A DNA stretch of 64,000 nt from CAXXOK01 sp964497495 (GTDB taxonomy: Bacteria; Bacillota; Clostridia; Christensenellales; Aristaeellaceae), in NCBI GenBank assembly GCA_964497495.1, contig CAZCCZ010000009.1, positions 35,126-99,125 of the forward strand, in the 5' to 3' direction. The translations under genes were made by a program, and so were the position numbers. Positions 43,334 through 52,131 of the stretch are shown piece by piece; positions within the stretch are counted from its first letter, which is position 1; the number at the start of each line of letters is the position of its first letter. The notes under the pieces were generated by a model. That model saw only the letters and a list, made by a program, of their open reading frames with translations. It made no database searches and was not told the DNA's origin.

Positions 43334-44486
43334 GGGCCTGGCCTCCTTCCCCGGCCTGCGCGAAGCGGTAGCAGCTTACCACGTGCGTGCCCGAAAGATG
43401 GATTTCCGGCGGATACGGCCCGTCGCAGGCTTCCAGGCACAGCTCGCAGCGGTCGCGAAAATAACAGTAGTCCGGCATGTTGATCGGGTTGGGCACCTTC
43501 CCGGGAATGGAGTACAGGCGCTCCACCTGCCGGTTGACGACAGGCTTGGAGTTTAACAGCCCGATGGTGTACGGATGGGAAGGATTCTTGAAAACCTCGT
43601 GCACGGTGCCCTTCTCCACCACGCGCCCCGAATACATCACCACCACGTAGTCCGCCATCTCCGCGATCACGCCCAGATCGTGCGTGATGAGCATGATGGA
43701 AGAGTTGATTTGATCCTTCAAATCACGGAGCAGTTCCAGTATCTGCGCCTGTATGGTCACGTCCAGCGCGGTGGTCGGTTCGTCGGCGATAATCAGGCGG
43801 GGCGAAAGGGCCAGCGCCATGGCGATCATTACGCGCTGGCGCATCCCGCCGGAAAGCTCGTGCGGGTACATGCGGTATACGCCGTGGCTGTTGGCGATGC
43901 CTACCATCTCCAGCATTTCGATGGTGCGCTGCTTGGCCTGCTCGTTCGTCGCGGAACGGTCGTGCAGGGTGATGACCTCGTCCACCTGCATTCCGACACG
44001 GAACACAGGGTTCAGGCTGGTCATCGGCTCCTGAAAGATCATGGATATCTGCTTGCCGCGAATCCGGCGCATGGCCTTTGTGGGCGTTTTGGCGATGTCG
44101 AACACGCCGTCGTCGCCGTTGAAGCGGATGCTGCCGCCTACGATCTGCCCCTGCGGACGCTGTACGAGCTGCATCAGGCTCAGGCTCATCACGCTTTTCC
44201 CGCAACCGCTTTCACCTACCACGCCCACGGTTTTCCCCCGGGGCACGTCGAAGCTCACGCCGTCCACGGCCTTGACCGTGCCGATGTCGGTGAAAAAGTA
44301 GGTATGCAGGTCGTCGAATTCCACGATGTTGTTCGGGTCGCGCATCTGCGCGGCGTATTCCGAGGGCGGGACATTCCTGCGTTCGCGCCGCTTCTCGATC
44401 GCCTCGGTGACGCGTCGGTTCTGTTTACTGATACGGCGGGATTCCCCGGCGGAGATATACCCGCTTCTTTTGGCCGCGCTGCTCAC
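43326..44486 (-). CDS. oppD: Oligopeptide ABC transporter ATP-binding protein, OppD-like
   Basis: 386 residues with a GTG start at 44486 (AAGGAGGT 6 bases upstream). Walker A is GESGCGKSVMSL, signature LSGGMRQRV, Walker B RLIIADEPTTALD. A basic N-terminal extension of about 55 residues precedes the core, longer than in E. coli OppD. C-terminal Cys residues (YCYFRDRCELCLEAC) match the Opp/Dpp iron-sulfur pattern. Partner of OppF. Confidence 0.94.
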   Translation of the reverse strand: MSSAAKRSGYISAGESRRISKQNRRVTEAIEKRRERRNVPPSEYAAQMRDPNNIVEFDDLHTYFFTDIGTVKAVDGVSFDVPRGKTVGVVGESGCGKSVMSLSLMQLVQRPQGQIVGGSIRFNGDDGVFDIAKTPTKAMRRIRGKQISMIFQEPMTSLNPVFRVGMQVDEVITLHDRSATNEQAKQRTIEMLEMVGIANSHGVYRMYPHELSGGMRQRVMIAMALALSPRLIIADEPTTALDVTIQAQILELLRDLKDQINSSIMLITHDLGVIAEMADYVVVMYSGRVVEKGTVHEVFKNPSHPYTIGLLNSKPVVNRQVERLYSIPGKVPNPINMPDYCYFRDRCELCLEACDGPYPPEIHLSGTHVVSCYRFAQAGEGGQAHV

Positions 44487-44498
44487 GGAAATACCTCC

Positions 44499-46262
44499 TT
44501 ACCGTTTCATTTTGGGGTCGAAAGCGTCCCGAAGTCCGTCGCCGATGAAGTTGAAACCCAGCACCGTCAGCAGGATCAGGAAGCCGGCGGGAATCCACAC
44601 GAACCAGTAATTGGTCATCACGTAGATGTTGCTGACCGCGTTGATGATGGAACCCCACGATGCCAGCGGGTACTTGACGCCCAGCCCAAGGAACGACAGC
44701 GTCGCCTCCGTTAGGATCACGCCGCCCAGCGTCATTGTGGCGATGACGATCAGCTGGGGGATCACGTTGGGCACCAGATGGCGGAAAATGCGGCGGTTCA
44801 CGGACAGGCCGGTGGCCTCTGCGGCGGTCATGAACTCCTGTTCCCGCAGGCTTAAGATCTGGCCGCGCACCACGCGCGCGATGGAGGGCCAGCCCAGCAT
44901 GCCCATGGCGCCCATGAGAATGAAAATGCGGTAACCGGGTTCCACCTTTTCCGCGTCCATGATCGCACCCAGAATGATGTAAAGCGGGAGGGACGGTAGA
45001 CAATTCATGACGTCCACGAGGCGCATCAGCAGGTTGTCTATCCATTTGCCGAAATACCCCGCGATGCCGCCCAGGATCACGCCGATCAGCGTTTCCAGAA
45101 AGACGACCACGAAGCCGATCAACAACGACACGCGGCCTCCGTACATCAGGCGGGTAACGACGTCCATGCCGTTCCCGTCCGTACCCAGCAAATGTTCCGG
45201 CGACGGCGCAGCGTACATCTTAATCTGGTACGTGGCAAGCTCTGTGCGGACGACGTATTCCCTGGCGTTGCGCTCCAGCAGGTACAACCGGTCCACGCCG
45301 GTCTCGTCCGCCAGGGTGAAAGAGCTTTGCCCGTCCCGGATCGCGCTTTGCACGGCGTCGGCGAAGCCGTCCGGGAATACGGTGCCTACCTGAGACGCTT
45401 TCATAATAAAGTGGGAGGCCGTCGAAACCGTCTGTCCCGCTTCGTCGGCAAAGAGGGCGGCGCCTTTTTCGGAATAGGTTAAGGTATAGGAACGACCGTC
45501 CGCCGTAAACGCTGCGTCCGTTCCGGCCTGCATGGCGCGTTCCGCGGCCAGCCGGAAATCGTAGTTTTCGGCCAGATCGCCCGAGAAGATCATTTTGGAA
45601 GCCAGCGCCAGGTCCTTTTTCACCAGCACGCTCGCCTCCACCTTGGAAGCCTTGATCAGGAACGATTGTCCGTCCGCGGTGTCAAAGGCCGTTTCTCCCG
45701 CGGCGACGGCGGCGTTGAAACGCTCCGTGAAATCGGCGGGGGGCGCGAACCCGTCCGCGGGCTGAAGCTTGAACCTGTTCTTGATGCCCTTCCCGGACGC
45801 CACGATGGTCGTGGCCGTGACACGATAAAAATCAGTTCCTTCTTTTTCCAGACCGTAGACGTTGCCGCCGCTTTCAAACGAGGTTTCGTTCTTCGTGATG
45901 GCGAGGATCATCTTGCTTTTCGCCGTGCTGTCGAAAGCCCCGTCCCCCGCCGTTACGTAGCGGTATTCCTCATTTTCCGTCACCGCCGCGTAAAGCTTGT
46001 TCATGGGCTCGTAATCCTTGAACACCTGGCTTTGGCCGTAAGGGCTCACCGCGCCGCCCAGAAAGCTGAACAGGAACATGAACAGGATGATGAACGCGCC
46101 GGTGATGGCCAGCCGGTTGCGCATGAAGCGCTTGAGCACCAGCATGCCGGGGGAAAGCACCTTCACGCGCCGCTCGTCGTCCAGCGCCAGCGGCTGGCCC
46201 GGGCCGCCTCCCTCGGATTCTTCCTTCGGATACAGGGGATTTTGCTCCTCCATGCCCCGCAC
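44499..46262 (-). CDS. oppC: Peptide ABC transporter permease, OppC-like, with large repeat-containing insertion
   Basis: 587 residues, nearly twice the usual 300. A cytoplasmic N-terminus and first helix (about 45-68) are followed by about 270 extracytoplasmic residues, then the standard five-helix permease core with the EAA loop (FMTAAEATGLSVNRRIFRH). The insertion holds about four degenerate modules of the type A-x3-G-x2-x-F-x3-DG-x-Y, for example AVAAGETAFDTADGQSF, AMQAGTDAAFTADGRSY and AIRDGQSSFTLADE. It probably contacts the equally enlarged binding protein. Family certain; insertion function unknown. Confidence 0.9.
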   Translation of the reverse strand: MRGMEEQNPLYPKEESEGGGPGQPLALDDERRVKVLSPGMLVLKRFMRNRLAITGAFIILFMFLFSFLGGAVSPYGQSQVFKDYEPMNKLYAAVTENEEYRYVTAGDGAFDSTAKSKMILAITKNETSFESGGNVYGLEKEGTDFYRVTATTIVASGKGIKNRFKLQPADGFAPPADFTERFNAAVAAGETAFDTADGQSFLIKASKVEASVLVKKDLALASKMIFSGDLAENYDFRLAAERAMQAGTDAAFTADGRSYTLTYSEKGAALFADEAGQTVSTASHFIMKASQVGTVFPDGFADAVQSAIRDGQSSFTLADETGVDRLYLLERNAREYVVRTELATYQIKMYAAPSPEHLLGTDGNGMDVVTRLMYGGRVSLLIGFVVVFLETLIGVILGGIAGYFGKWIDNLLMRLVDVMNCLPSLPLYIILGAIMDAEKVEPGYRIFILMGAMGMLGWPSIARVVRGQILSLREQEFMTAAEATGLSVNRRIFRHLVPNVIPQLIVIATMTLGGVILTEATLSFLGLGVKYPLASWGSIINAVSNIYVMTNYWFVWIPAGFLILLTVLGFNFIGDGLRDAFDPKMKR

Positions 46263-46266
46263 CCCC

Positions 46267-47262
46267 TTACGCGATGCGTACGCGCGGGTCTACCACGGCG
46301 TACAGCAGATCGGCGATCAGCGTTCCCAGCAGCGTGAGGACGGCGATAAACATCAGGAAAAACATCGTGAAGGGTATGTCCCCCTCCAGCATCGCCTGGT
46401 AGGAGGTGTAGCCGATGCCGGGAATCTGGAACAGGGTCTCGGTGATCATCGCGCCGCCGAACAGGCTGGGCAGCGTGCCGCCCAGCAGCGTCACCACAGG
46501 GATCAGGGTGTTGCGGAAGGCGTGTTTATTGATCACCGTGCGCTCCGGCAAGCCTTTGGCGCGCGCCGTGCGGATAAAATCGCTGTTCAGGACTTCCAGC
46601 ATGTTGGTGCGCGTATAGCGCATCAGGTCACCCACGCTTACGATGGTCAGCGTCAGCACCGGCATGATGTAATGCTTGGCCACGTCCAGCGCCTGCCCCC
46701 AGGGGCTTAGCGTAAGGTAATTCCGCCCCACCTTGCCGAACAGGTCCAGCCACCCCAGATGCACGGAGAACACAAGCTTCAGGAGCGTCGCGAAGAAGAA
46801 GGTCGGCAGCGAAATGCCGATCAGGGCGAAAACGGTGATGGCGTAATCGGTTTTACTGTACTGCTTGCGCGCGGACAGAATGCCCAGCGGGATGCCGATG
46901 ATCACCCGCAGGATCATGGTGACGAACGCGAGCCAGAACGAATCCCAGATTACGTTGGCAAATTTTTGCGTCACGGGGATGGTGAACTTCCACGAATCCC
47001 CGAAATCCCCTCGGATTACGTGCCCGATCCAGGTAAAAAAGCCCGTGACGACGTTTCCGCTCATGCCGTACTGCTCGTTGAGGATCCTCAGCCATTCGGT
47101 ATAGCTTCTGGAACCCGGCATCTGCGCGCGCTCCATCGCCTTCTTTTCCACAAACGAGGTGGGGATCGCCCGCATAATGCCGTAGACGATCATCGCCACG
47201 AAAAAGAGAATGACGATGCTCAACAAGATGCGCTTGAGGATGTACCGCTTCACTCGGCGCAC
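46267..47262 (-). CDS. oppB: Peptide ABC transporter permease, OppB-like
   Basis: 331 residues, about six hydrophobic helices. The EAA loop appears in FIRTARAKGLPERTVINKHAFRN. The N-terminal helix is followed by the typical extracytoplasmic segment and a GDFGDSWKFTIPV motif seen in OppB/DppB. It pairs with the OppC-like permease, whose gene starts 4 bases after this stop. It lacks the large insertion found in OppC. Confidence 0.94.
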   Translation of the reverse strand: MRRVKRYILKRILLSIVILFFVAMIVYGIMRAIPTSFVEKKAMERAQMPGSRSYTEWLRILNEQYGMSGNVVTGFFTWIGHVIRGDFGDSWKFTIPVTQKFANVIWDSFWLAFVTMILRVIIGIPLGILSARKQYSKTDYAITVFALIGISLPTFFFATLLKLVFSVHLGWLDLFGKVGRNYLTLSPWGQALDVAKHYIMPVLTLTIVSVGDLMRYTRTNMLEVLNSDFIRTARAKGLPERTVINKHAFRNTLIPVVTLLGGTLPSLFGGAMITETLFQIPGIGYTSYQAMLEGDIPFTMFFLMFIAVLTLLGTLIADLLYAVVDPRVRIA

Positions 47263-47382
47263 TTCCTTCGTTTCATCAGCCGTTTACGACTGCGTTTTTG
47301 GTTATTTGCATGAAGCGTTTCCGCTTGAATTTCCGTTTTCATGGGCCCGAAGGCCGGGCCGCCCGCGAAAAAGCGAACGGCA

Positions 47383-47419
47383 GGGGGAGCCCGCGGTTTT
47401 ATATGCCGCGGACTCCCCC
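47383..47419 (-). promoter_or_regulatory. Intra-operon stem-loop between binding protein and OppB
   Basis: GC-rich 14-bp stem with one mismatch (47383-47396 with 47406-47419, 9-base loop), about 35 bases after the binding-protein stop. Third case of this arrangement in the window. Confidence 0.6.
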
Positions 47420-47451
47420 GAACAGAATTCGGTTCGAGGGAAGCGAGGAAC

Positions 47452-49866
47452 TTACTTCAGTTCCAGCTTCTCGATTTCGTAGCCGAAGACCCAGTAGGTG
47501 GTCAGGTCTCCGGGAAGGGTATCGATGTTCACCCGTTCGGCGCTGAAGATGGTGGCGTTCTGGCGCTGGTACACGGGCAGTTCCACGGCCCAATCGATGA
47601 TCTTATCCAGAGCAGCCTTGTAGATCGCCTTGCGGTAGCTCTGGTCGGCGCTGTTGCGCGCTTCCATAATCAGCTCGTCCAGTTCGGGATCGGCGATCAT
47701 ATACTGGTTGCTGTCAGTGCCGCCGGCGCCCAGCACGTTGCTGGAATGGTAAACCTGGTACATATCCGGGTCGACGGTCGCCTGCCACGCCATGCAGAAC
47801 AGCTGCGCGGACGCGCTCTTGACCTTTTCCAGCAGAACGCTGAAATCGGATACGTCGTTGATGGTCAGCGTGAGGCCGACCTTGGCCAGCAGAGCCTTGG
47901 CGTCCGTAAGGATGCCGAAGGAGGGATGGTCGCCCGTGCCGCCGCCGCCGATGAGCACTTCGTACTCCATCAGCGCGCCGTCGGGCGCGGCGGTGAATGT
48001 GCCGGAGGCCTCGTCGTAGGTGTAGCCCGCGGCTTTCAGGTAGCTGACGATCGCGGCGGTCGCAGCGGCTTCCTTCTGCTCCATGGTCATATCGGCGGTG
48101 TAGATGTCCTTGCCGTCGATATCGGTGGAGAAGGCGATTTTATAATCTGCGTCGGTCTTTTGCGGGGCGGCCCAGGAGGTGTTGGAGATGGGGTAGTTGA
48201 TGACGGACGCGATTTCGCCGTAATAACTGTCGATGACCACGTCGCGGTACAGCGCCAGCGCCGTAAACAGCGCGCGGCGCAGGTCTTTGGAGGCGTCGGA
48301 ACCCGGATCGCCGCCTACGCACACGTTGGTGGCTGTGATGCCGATGTAGCCGTAGCCCAGGTTGTTGACCGTACTGGTGAAAAGCTTGTCGCCGTTCAGG
48401 GTGCCGCCGTTGGCGTCCTTGATGGTGGCGATGGTGTCCTTGTTGAAGGAAGGATCGGACACGTCCAGCGTACCGGTCAGCACGCCGCTGGTCTTATCCG
48501 CGTCCAGCGTTTCCTTAAGCTGGAGGTACTTGATCTTGGGCGCGCCCTTCCAATACAGGTCGTTGGCTTCCAGATAGACGATCTTGTTTTCGTACTTCAC
48601 GAACTTGTACGGCCCCATACCCAGCGGCTGCGTGGTCTTGGCTTGAACGGAGCTCAGGTCGCCGAAGGGGAAGCCGAACTTGTTGTTGGCGTAATCGTAC
48701 AGTTCCGTGCTGCCGTAATAATGCATGGGCGCGACCGTGACGCCGAATACCTGGTATACGGCGGGCGCGGAGAAGCCCTTGAGCGTAACGGACACGGTAT
48801 AATCGTCCAGCTTCTTGATGCCGGTGATGTTGGGCACGCCCGCGGCCGCTTCCGGCTCCGTCTTGGCCTGCTCCTGCACGAAGGCGGCTTGAGCGGTGGC
48901 CAGCGTGGAAGTGCCTTCCACGTCCGCCATCTCGGTGGAGAAGAAGACGTCGGGATCGTAAGCGTACTTTGCGGCGGCTTCCGCGTAGCAGTCTTCCAGG
49001 GTGGGGTACTCGCCTGCGGCGACGTTCCATGTCGCGCCGGAATCCGGGGCGGTGAGCACGCCGCCGTCGTAGGCGGTGAAGCCCCACATCGTCATGCCGA
49101 AAACGTTGGCCAGGCCCGGATCGGCGCTGATGGCGGCCGGCGTGGAGCCGATGGTGGCGGCGTATTCGTCGGTGTTGTAGTTGGCGACCACGTAATCGAT
49201 GATCGACTGCATATCCGACATCCAGGCGTCTTTCAGCCCGGCCCAGAAGGCCTGCTGCTGCGCTTCCGTCCAGGCGTCGCCCGCCGCCCAGGCATGGTCG
49301 GAGCCGGCGGCGTAGATTTCTTTAACGAGCGCGTCGTACTTGGCGTAAATATCCTCGGGGGTCTGCGTCTGGTAGGCTTTCAGCCCGACGATGTCGTAGC
49401 TGTTCAGCGTCAGCGCGCCCGCGTAGGAGGGATCCAGCAGCACGTAGTAGGTGAAGATCAGGTCGTCGGCGGTCAGGGGCACGCCGTCGGAGAACTTCAC
49501 GTCCTCGCGCAGCTTGGCGGTATACACGGTGGTATCCGTGGCTTCGTCGCGTTCCACGCTGAGGTCGGCGATATTGTTATAGGTGTAATCCTTCCCGTTG
49601 TAGGAAACGGTTTCACCCTCGATACCCTTGTATTCGATGCCGCCCACGCGGTCGGGGATCATCATGGGAGTGCCGGTTAAAACGTTGGCAACGTCGTTGT
49701 CATAAGCGCTTTCCGAATAGAAGGGACTGAATTTCTCGTTGAATTCCGTGTACCCGATCACCAGTGTGTCGGACTCGCGCTGCGCTTCCGCGAGCGCCGT
49801 TCCCGCCAGGCCCAGCAGCATGCAGGCGGCCAGAACCAGCGACAGGACTTTTTTCATGGAAACCAT
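47452..49866 (-). CDS. oppA: Peptide ABC transporter substrate-binding protein, enlarged (SBP family 5)
   Basis: 804 residues, against about 540 for ordinary OppA. The signal peptide spans about residues 1-27 (ends TALA before EAQ); an LAAC at 12-15 could be a lipobox but leaves a very short hydrophobic core, so anchoring is uncertain. SBP5 features include DVKFSDGVPLTADDLIFTY and LRRALFTALA. An acidic, helix-rich insertion of roughly 150 residues lies near 175-340 (WTEAQQQAFWAGLKDAW region). GGAGG sits 7 bases before the ATG at 49866. It binds peptides outside the cell for OppBCDF. Confidence 0.9.
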   Translation of the reverse strand: MVSMKKVLSLVLAACMLLGLAGTALAEAQRESDTLVIGYTEFNEKFSPFYSESAYDNDVANVLTGTPMMIPDRVGGIEYKGIEGETVSYNGKDYTYNNIADLSVERDEATDTTVYTAKLREDVKFSDGVPLTADDLIFTYYVLLDPSYAGALTLNSYDIVGLKAYQTQTPEDIYAKYDALVKEIYAAGSDHAWAAGDAWTEAQQQAFWAGLKDAWMSDMQSIIDYVVANYNTDEYAATIGSTPAAISADPGLANVFGMTMWGFTAYDGGVLTAPDSGATWNVAAGEYPTLEDCYAEAAAKYAYDPDVFFSTEMADVEGTSTLATAQAAFVQEQAKTEPEAAAGVPNITGIKKLDDYTVSVTLKGFSAPAVYQVFGVTVAPMHYYGSTELYDYANNKFGFPFGDLSSVQAKTTQPLGMGPYKFVKYENKIVYLEANDLYWKGAPKIKYLQLKETLDADKTSGVLTGTLDVSDPSFNKDTIATIKDANGGTLNGDKLFTSTVNNLGYGYIGITATNVCVGGDPGSDASKDLRRALFTALALYRDVVIDSYYGEIASVINYPISNTSWAAPQKTDADYKIAFSTDIDGKDIYTADMTMEQKEAAATAAIVSYLKAAGYTYDEASGTFTAAPDGALMEYEVLIGGGGTGDHPSFGILTDAKALLAKVGLTLTINDVSDFSVLLEKVKSASAQLFCMAWQATVDPDMYQVYHSSNVLGAGGTDSNQYMIADPELDELIMEARNSADQSYRKAIYKAALDKIIDWAVELPVYQRQNATIFSAERVNIDTLPGDLTTYWVFGYEIEKLELK

Positions 49867-49897
49867 TTTTCTTCCTCCTTACATATGATATGACTAC

Positions 49898-50485
49898 TTA
49901 TTTATTGTCGTGCGGTCCGGCCGCAGAACAATCCGTGATCGTTTCCCCGGCGGCGTCCAGCGCTTTGGCCCTCCGCGCGCTCCACAGCGCCAACCCCGCC
50001 GCGGCCGCCATCCCCGCACCCCAGGCGGCTTCCTCGGGCCACCGCGCGCCCGCCCCGCCCGTCGCGATCAGCACGGCCTCGCCCGCGGCGAAGAGCAGGC
50101 CCAGCGCGGCCAGCCCGTACGCGCAGCGGATATAGGAAAGCGGGCCTGCGTCGCGCTGCCACTGCGTAAAGCGTTCGGGCATCCGGAGGACGCGCACAAC
50201 GGCAAGAACCCAATAGAACAGGGGCAGCAACTGCGCGAGCGCGAAAGGCAACGTCAGATAATAACGTGTGCTTGGCAAATCGGTAAACAGATACCCGATA
50301 AACACGCCGGTGAAAACGACTGCGCCCGGAACCAGATATGTTTTCATACGACCGAGGGTAGCCGGAAGTCCCTGGTACCGGTAATAGGGGCCGATATAAA
50401 CCGCTTCTCGTTTGGGTTTTCCCGTTACGGGATCGGTAACCGTTCGGATTTCAAACAGTTTCCGATACAACTGCTTTTTCATCAT
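49898..50485 (-). CDS. Uncharacterised membrane protein upstream of the opp genes
   Basis: 195 residues. A basic start (MMKKQLYRKLFEIRTV) with a VYIGPYYRYQGL segment is followed by about four hydrophobic helices. No family recognised. A near-consensus promoter lies just upstream, and the gene ends 31 bases before the binding-protein gene, so it is probably the first gene of the opp transcript. The ribosome site is weak. A regulator or accessory membrane factor is possible but not shown. Confidence 0.7.
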   Translation of the reverse strand: MMKKQLYRKLFEIRTVTDPVTGKPKREAVYIGPYYRYQGLPATLGRMKTYLVPGAVVFTGVFIGYLFTDLPSTRYYLTLPFALAQLLPLFYWVLAVVRVLRMPERFTQWQRDAGPLSYIRCAYGLAALGLLFAAGEAVLIATGGAGARWPEEAAWGAGMAAAAGLALWSARRAKALDAAGETITDCSAAGPHDNK

Positions 50486-50518
50486 CGTTTCACATGTCGG
50501 TTCAGAATGTATGGCATT

Positions 50519-50547
50519 ATCATAACACAGAGCGCGCAGAATGTAAA
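50519..50547 (-). promoter_or_regulatory. Sigma-A promoter at the head of the opp region
   Basis: On the minus strand TTTACA (50542-50547), 17-base spacer, TATGAT (50519-50524). The leader to the membrane-protein gene is about 27 bases. Confidence 0.7.
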
Positions 50548-50640
50548 TTCGGGTTTTCGCGCCGCCCGGCGGTACGCCCGGCCCGCCTGCGATAACGGTT
50601 TACGCCCGTAGGGGCGGCCGGTCCCGGCGCGACGGGACGA

Positions 50641-50684
50641 AGAAAAAACCGGAAGGCGGTCTGTAACGACCGCCTTCCGGTTTG
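50641..50684 (-). terminator. Terminator of the radical SAM gene
   Basis: Perfect 16-bp stem (50646-50661 with 50668-50683, 6-base loop) followed on the minus strand by TTTTTT. Confidence 0.85.
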
Positions 50685-50714
50685 GCGCGGGGGAATTCGG
50701 GAAACCGCCGCCGC

Positions 50715-51839
50715 CTAAAACGGCAACTCCCCCGGCCGGTAACCCACGGGCAAAGGTTCTTCCGAAAGGAAAGCGAAACGCTCGTCGCGCAGGATCGGCA
50801 GGAAAGCCTCGTACGGGATGCGGTCGAACTCGCAGGCGTAGCTGCTGGCGCCGAACCATCCGCCCTCGTGGGCTTTCAGGTTCAGGTCCCGGGCGAATTT
50901 CGTGTCGTTGGAACAGTCGTGCACGACCGGGGCCCAGCCCTCGTCGTCCGCTTGTTTCATCAGCGTAAGCGTCAGTTCCCGGCTCCATACGGGGGACAGG
51001 TACCCGAGTCTTGAAAAGTACATATTCTCGCCCGCGTAATTTCCGAGGTTGTTGGCGTTCAGATGCAGTTCCGCGCAGTTGATGAAATCCAGCCCGGTCG
51101 CCAGAATCGCCTGCTTTTTAGCCGCAAACGCCTGAAAGAAAGCGGGCGTCATGGGCGTTTCCACGCCGACGGCCGGTATGTACTTTTTGGCGGTTTTCAT
51201 ATTCGCGATCACCGCGTCGGCGGCGCCGGTTGCGCCCAGATTGAAGCGGATCTCGTTAAGCCCGGCCTCGCCGAGCGCCCGCAGGTTCTCCTCTGTGGCC
51301 AGCGTGCCGTTGGTGTACAGGTGCTGGTACACTCCGGCCTCGCGAAACCTGCGTACCACGGGGTAGTATTGCCCGATCTCCAGAAACGGCTCCAGATAGA
51401 CGTAGGCCACGCCCGTGGGCCTGCGCTGCACGGATAATAACAGGGGCAGGTCCTTCTCGTAGAACTTCGTTCCGCCGATTTCCCATAAGCCCTCGCCGAC
51501 GGGCGGCTGATGGTCCAGTTCCCCGTAATCGTAACAGAAGGGGCAGTTCAGGTTGCAGCGGCTCGTTTTGCGCACCGCGCCCAACCCCGTGCCCAGCAGG
51601 CAGGAACGGCAGCCGCCGGGAAACCGGCGTTCGTCCCCCACGAAATACGTGCGGCCTTCCAGCGTTTTCAGGTTATGAATTTCGGCCCGCAGACGCTCGT
51701 TGCGCGCGTTTACCGCCGCCTCGATCTGCGCGAAGGCCGCGTAAGCGATTTCCTGCTGGAATGGCATCAGTTCCTCGCCTTCCGGCAGAGAAGCGAAGAA
51801 CGTAAACCAAGTCAGCGCGTCCTTTTTGGATATTTTCAC
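50715..51839 (-). CDS. Radical SAM protein of unknown function
   Basis: 374 residues from the GTG at 51839, with GGGAG 8 bases upstream; a TTG at 51854 would contain that site. The SAM-cluster motif is CNLNCPFC (Cys95, 99, 102), preceded by an extra CxxC (GGCRSC, Cys77 and 80) that might bind a second metal or structural zinc. A YVYLEPFLEIGQYY stretch and HLYTNGTL follow the usual radical SAM barrel. Annotated relatives are often called pyruvate-formate-lyase-activating-like, but no partner gene is adjacent. Confidence 0.83.
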   Translation of the reverse strand: MKISKKDALTWFTFFASLPEGEELMPFQQEIAYAAFAQIEAAVNARNERLRAEIHNLKTLEGRTYFVGDERRFPGGCRSCLLGTGLGAVRKTSRCNLNCPFCYDYGELDHQPPVGEGLWEIGGTKFYEKDLPLLLSVQRRPTGVAYVYLEPFLEIGQYYPVVRRFREAGVYQHLYTNGTLATEENLRALGEAGLNEIRFNLGATGAADAVIANMKTAKKYIPAVGVETPMTPAFFQAFAAKKQAILATGLDFINCAELHLNANNLGNYAGENMYFSRLGYLSPVWSRELTLTLMKQADDEGWAPVVHDCSNDTKFARDLNLKAHEGGWFGASSYACEFDRIPYEAFLPILRDERFAFLSEEPLPVGYRPGELPF

Positions 51840-51919
51840 GGTCGTCTCTCCCAACCCCGGCGCCTTTCTCGCACGGCCTGCCGGGTGCTGCCAGTATAAC
51901 CGGATGCGCGATAAAAGGC

Positions 51920-52124
51920 AACGGGCCGCCCGTGCGGCCCGCCCAGCTTGCTTAAAAAGGCCCGTTTGCTTTGTCGTCTGCGCCGCAAAGGGCGGTCACG
52001 TACGTCTGCGTACGTTCCCGCCCTTATGTGGCTTGACTTCGCACATCCGAACCTTTTTGAGCAAGCTGCGGTTGGAAGCCTGCGAGCGGTTTGTCAACGA
52101 TCTGAACGGGCCGCCCGTGCGGCC
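51920..52124. repeat. Structured intergenic element flanked by 20-base direct repeats
   Basis: A 20-base direct repeat (51920-51939 and 52105-52124), itself containing a GGCCGC/GCGGCC hairpin, brackets a nested inverted-repeat structure. The outer 17-bp stem is 51944-51960 with 52052-52068 (one mismatch). The inner hairpin is AAGGGCGG (51988-51995) with CCGCCCTT (52018-52025), topped by ACGTACG/CGTACGT. It lies between two minus-strand genes. It may be a dispersed repeat, a non-coding RNA or a complex terminator. Confidence 0.6.
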
Positions 52125-52131
52125 GCGAACG

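Noticed and set aside
47341..49680. 779-codon plus-strand open frame opposite the peptide-binding protein
   Set aside because: The minus-strand gene has a signal peptide, ribosome site and SBP5 motifs; the plus-strand product is a Gly/Val/His-rich shadow.
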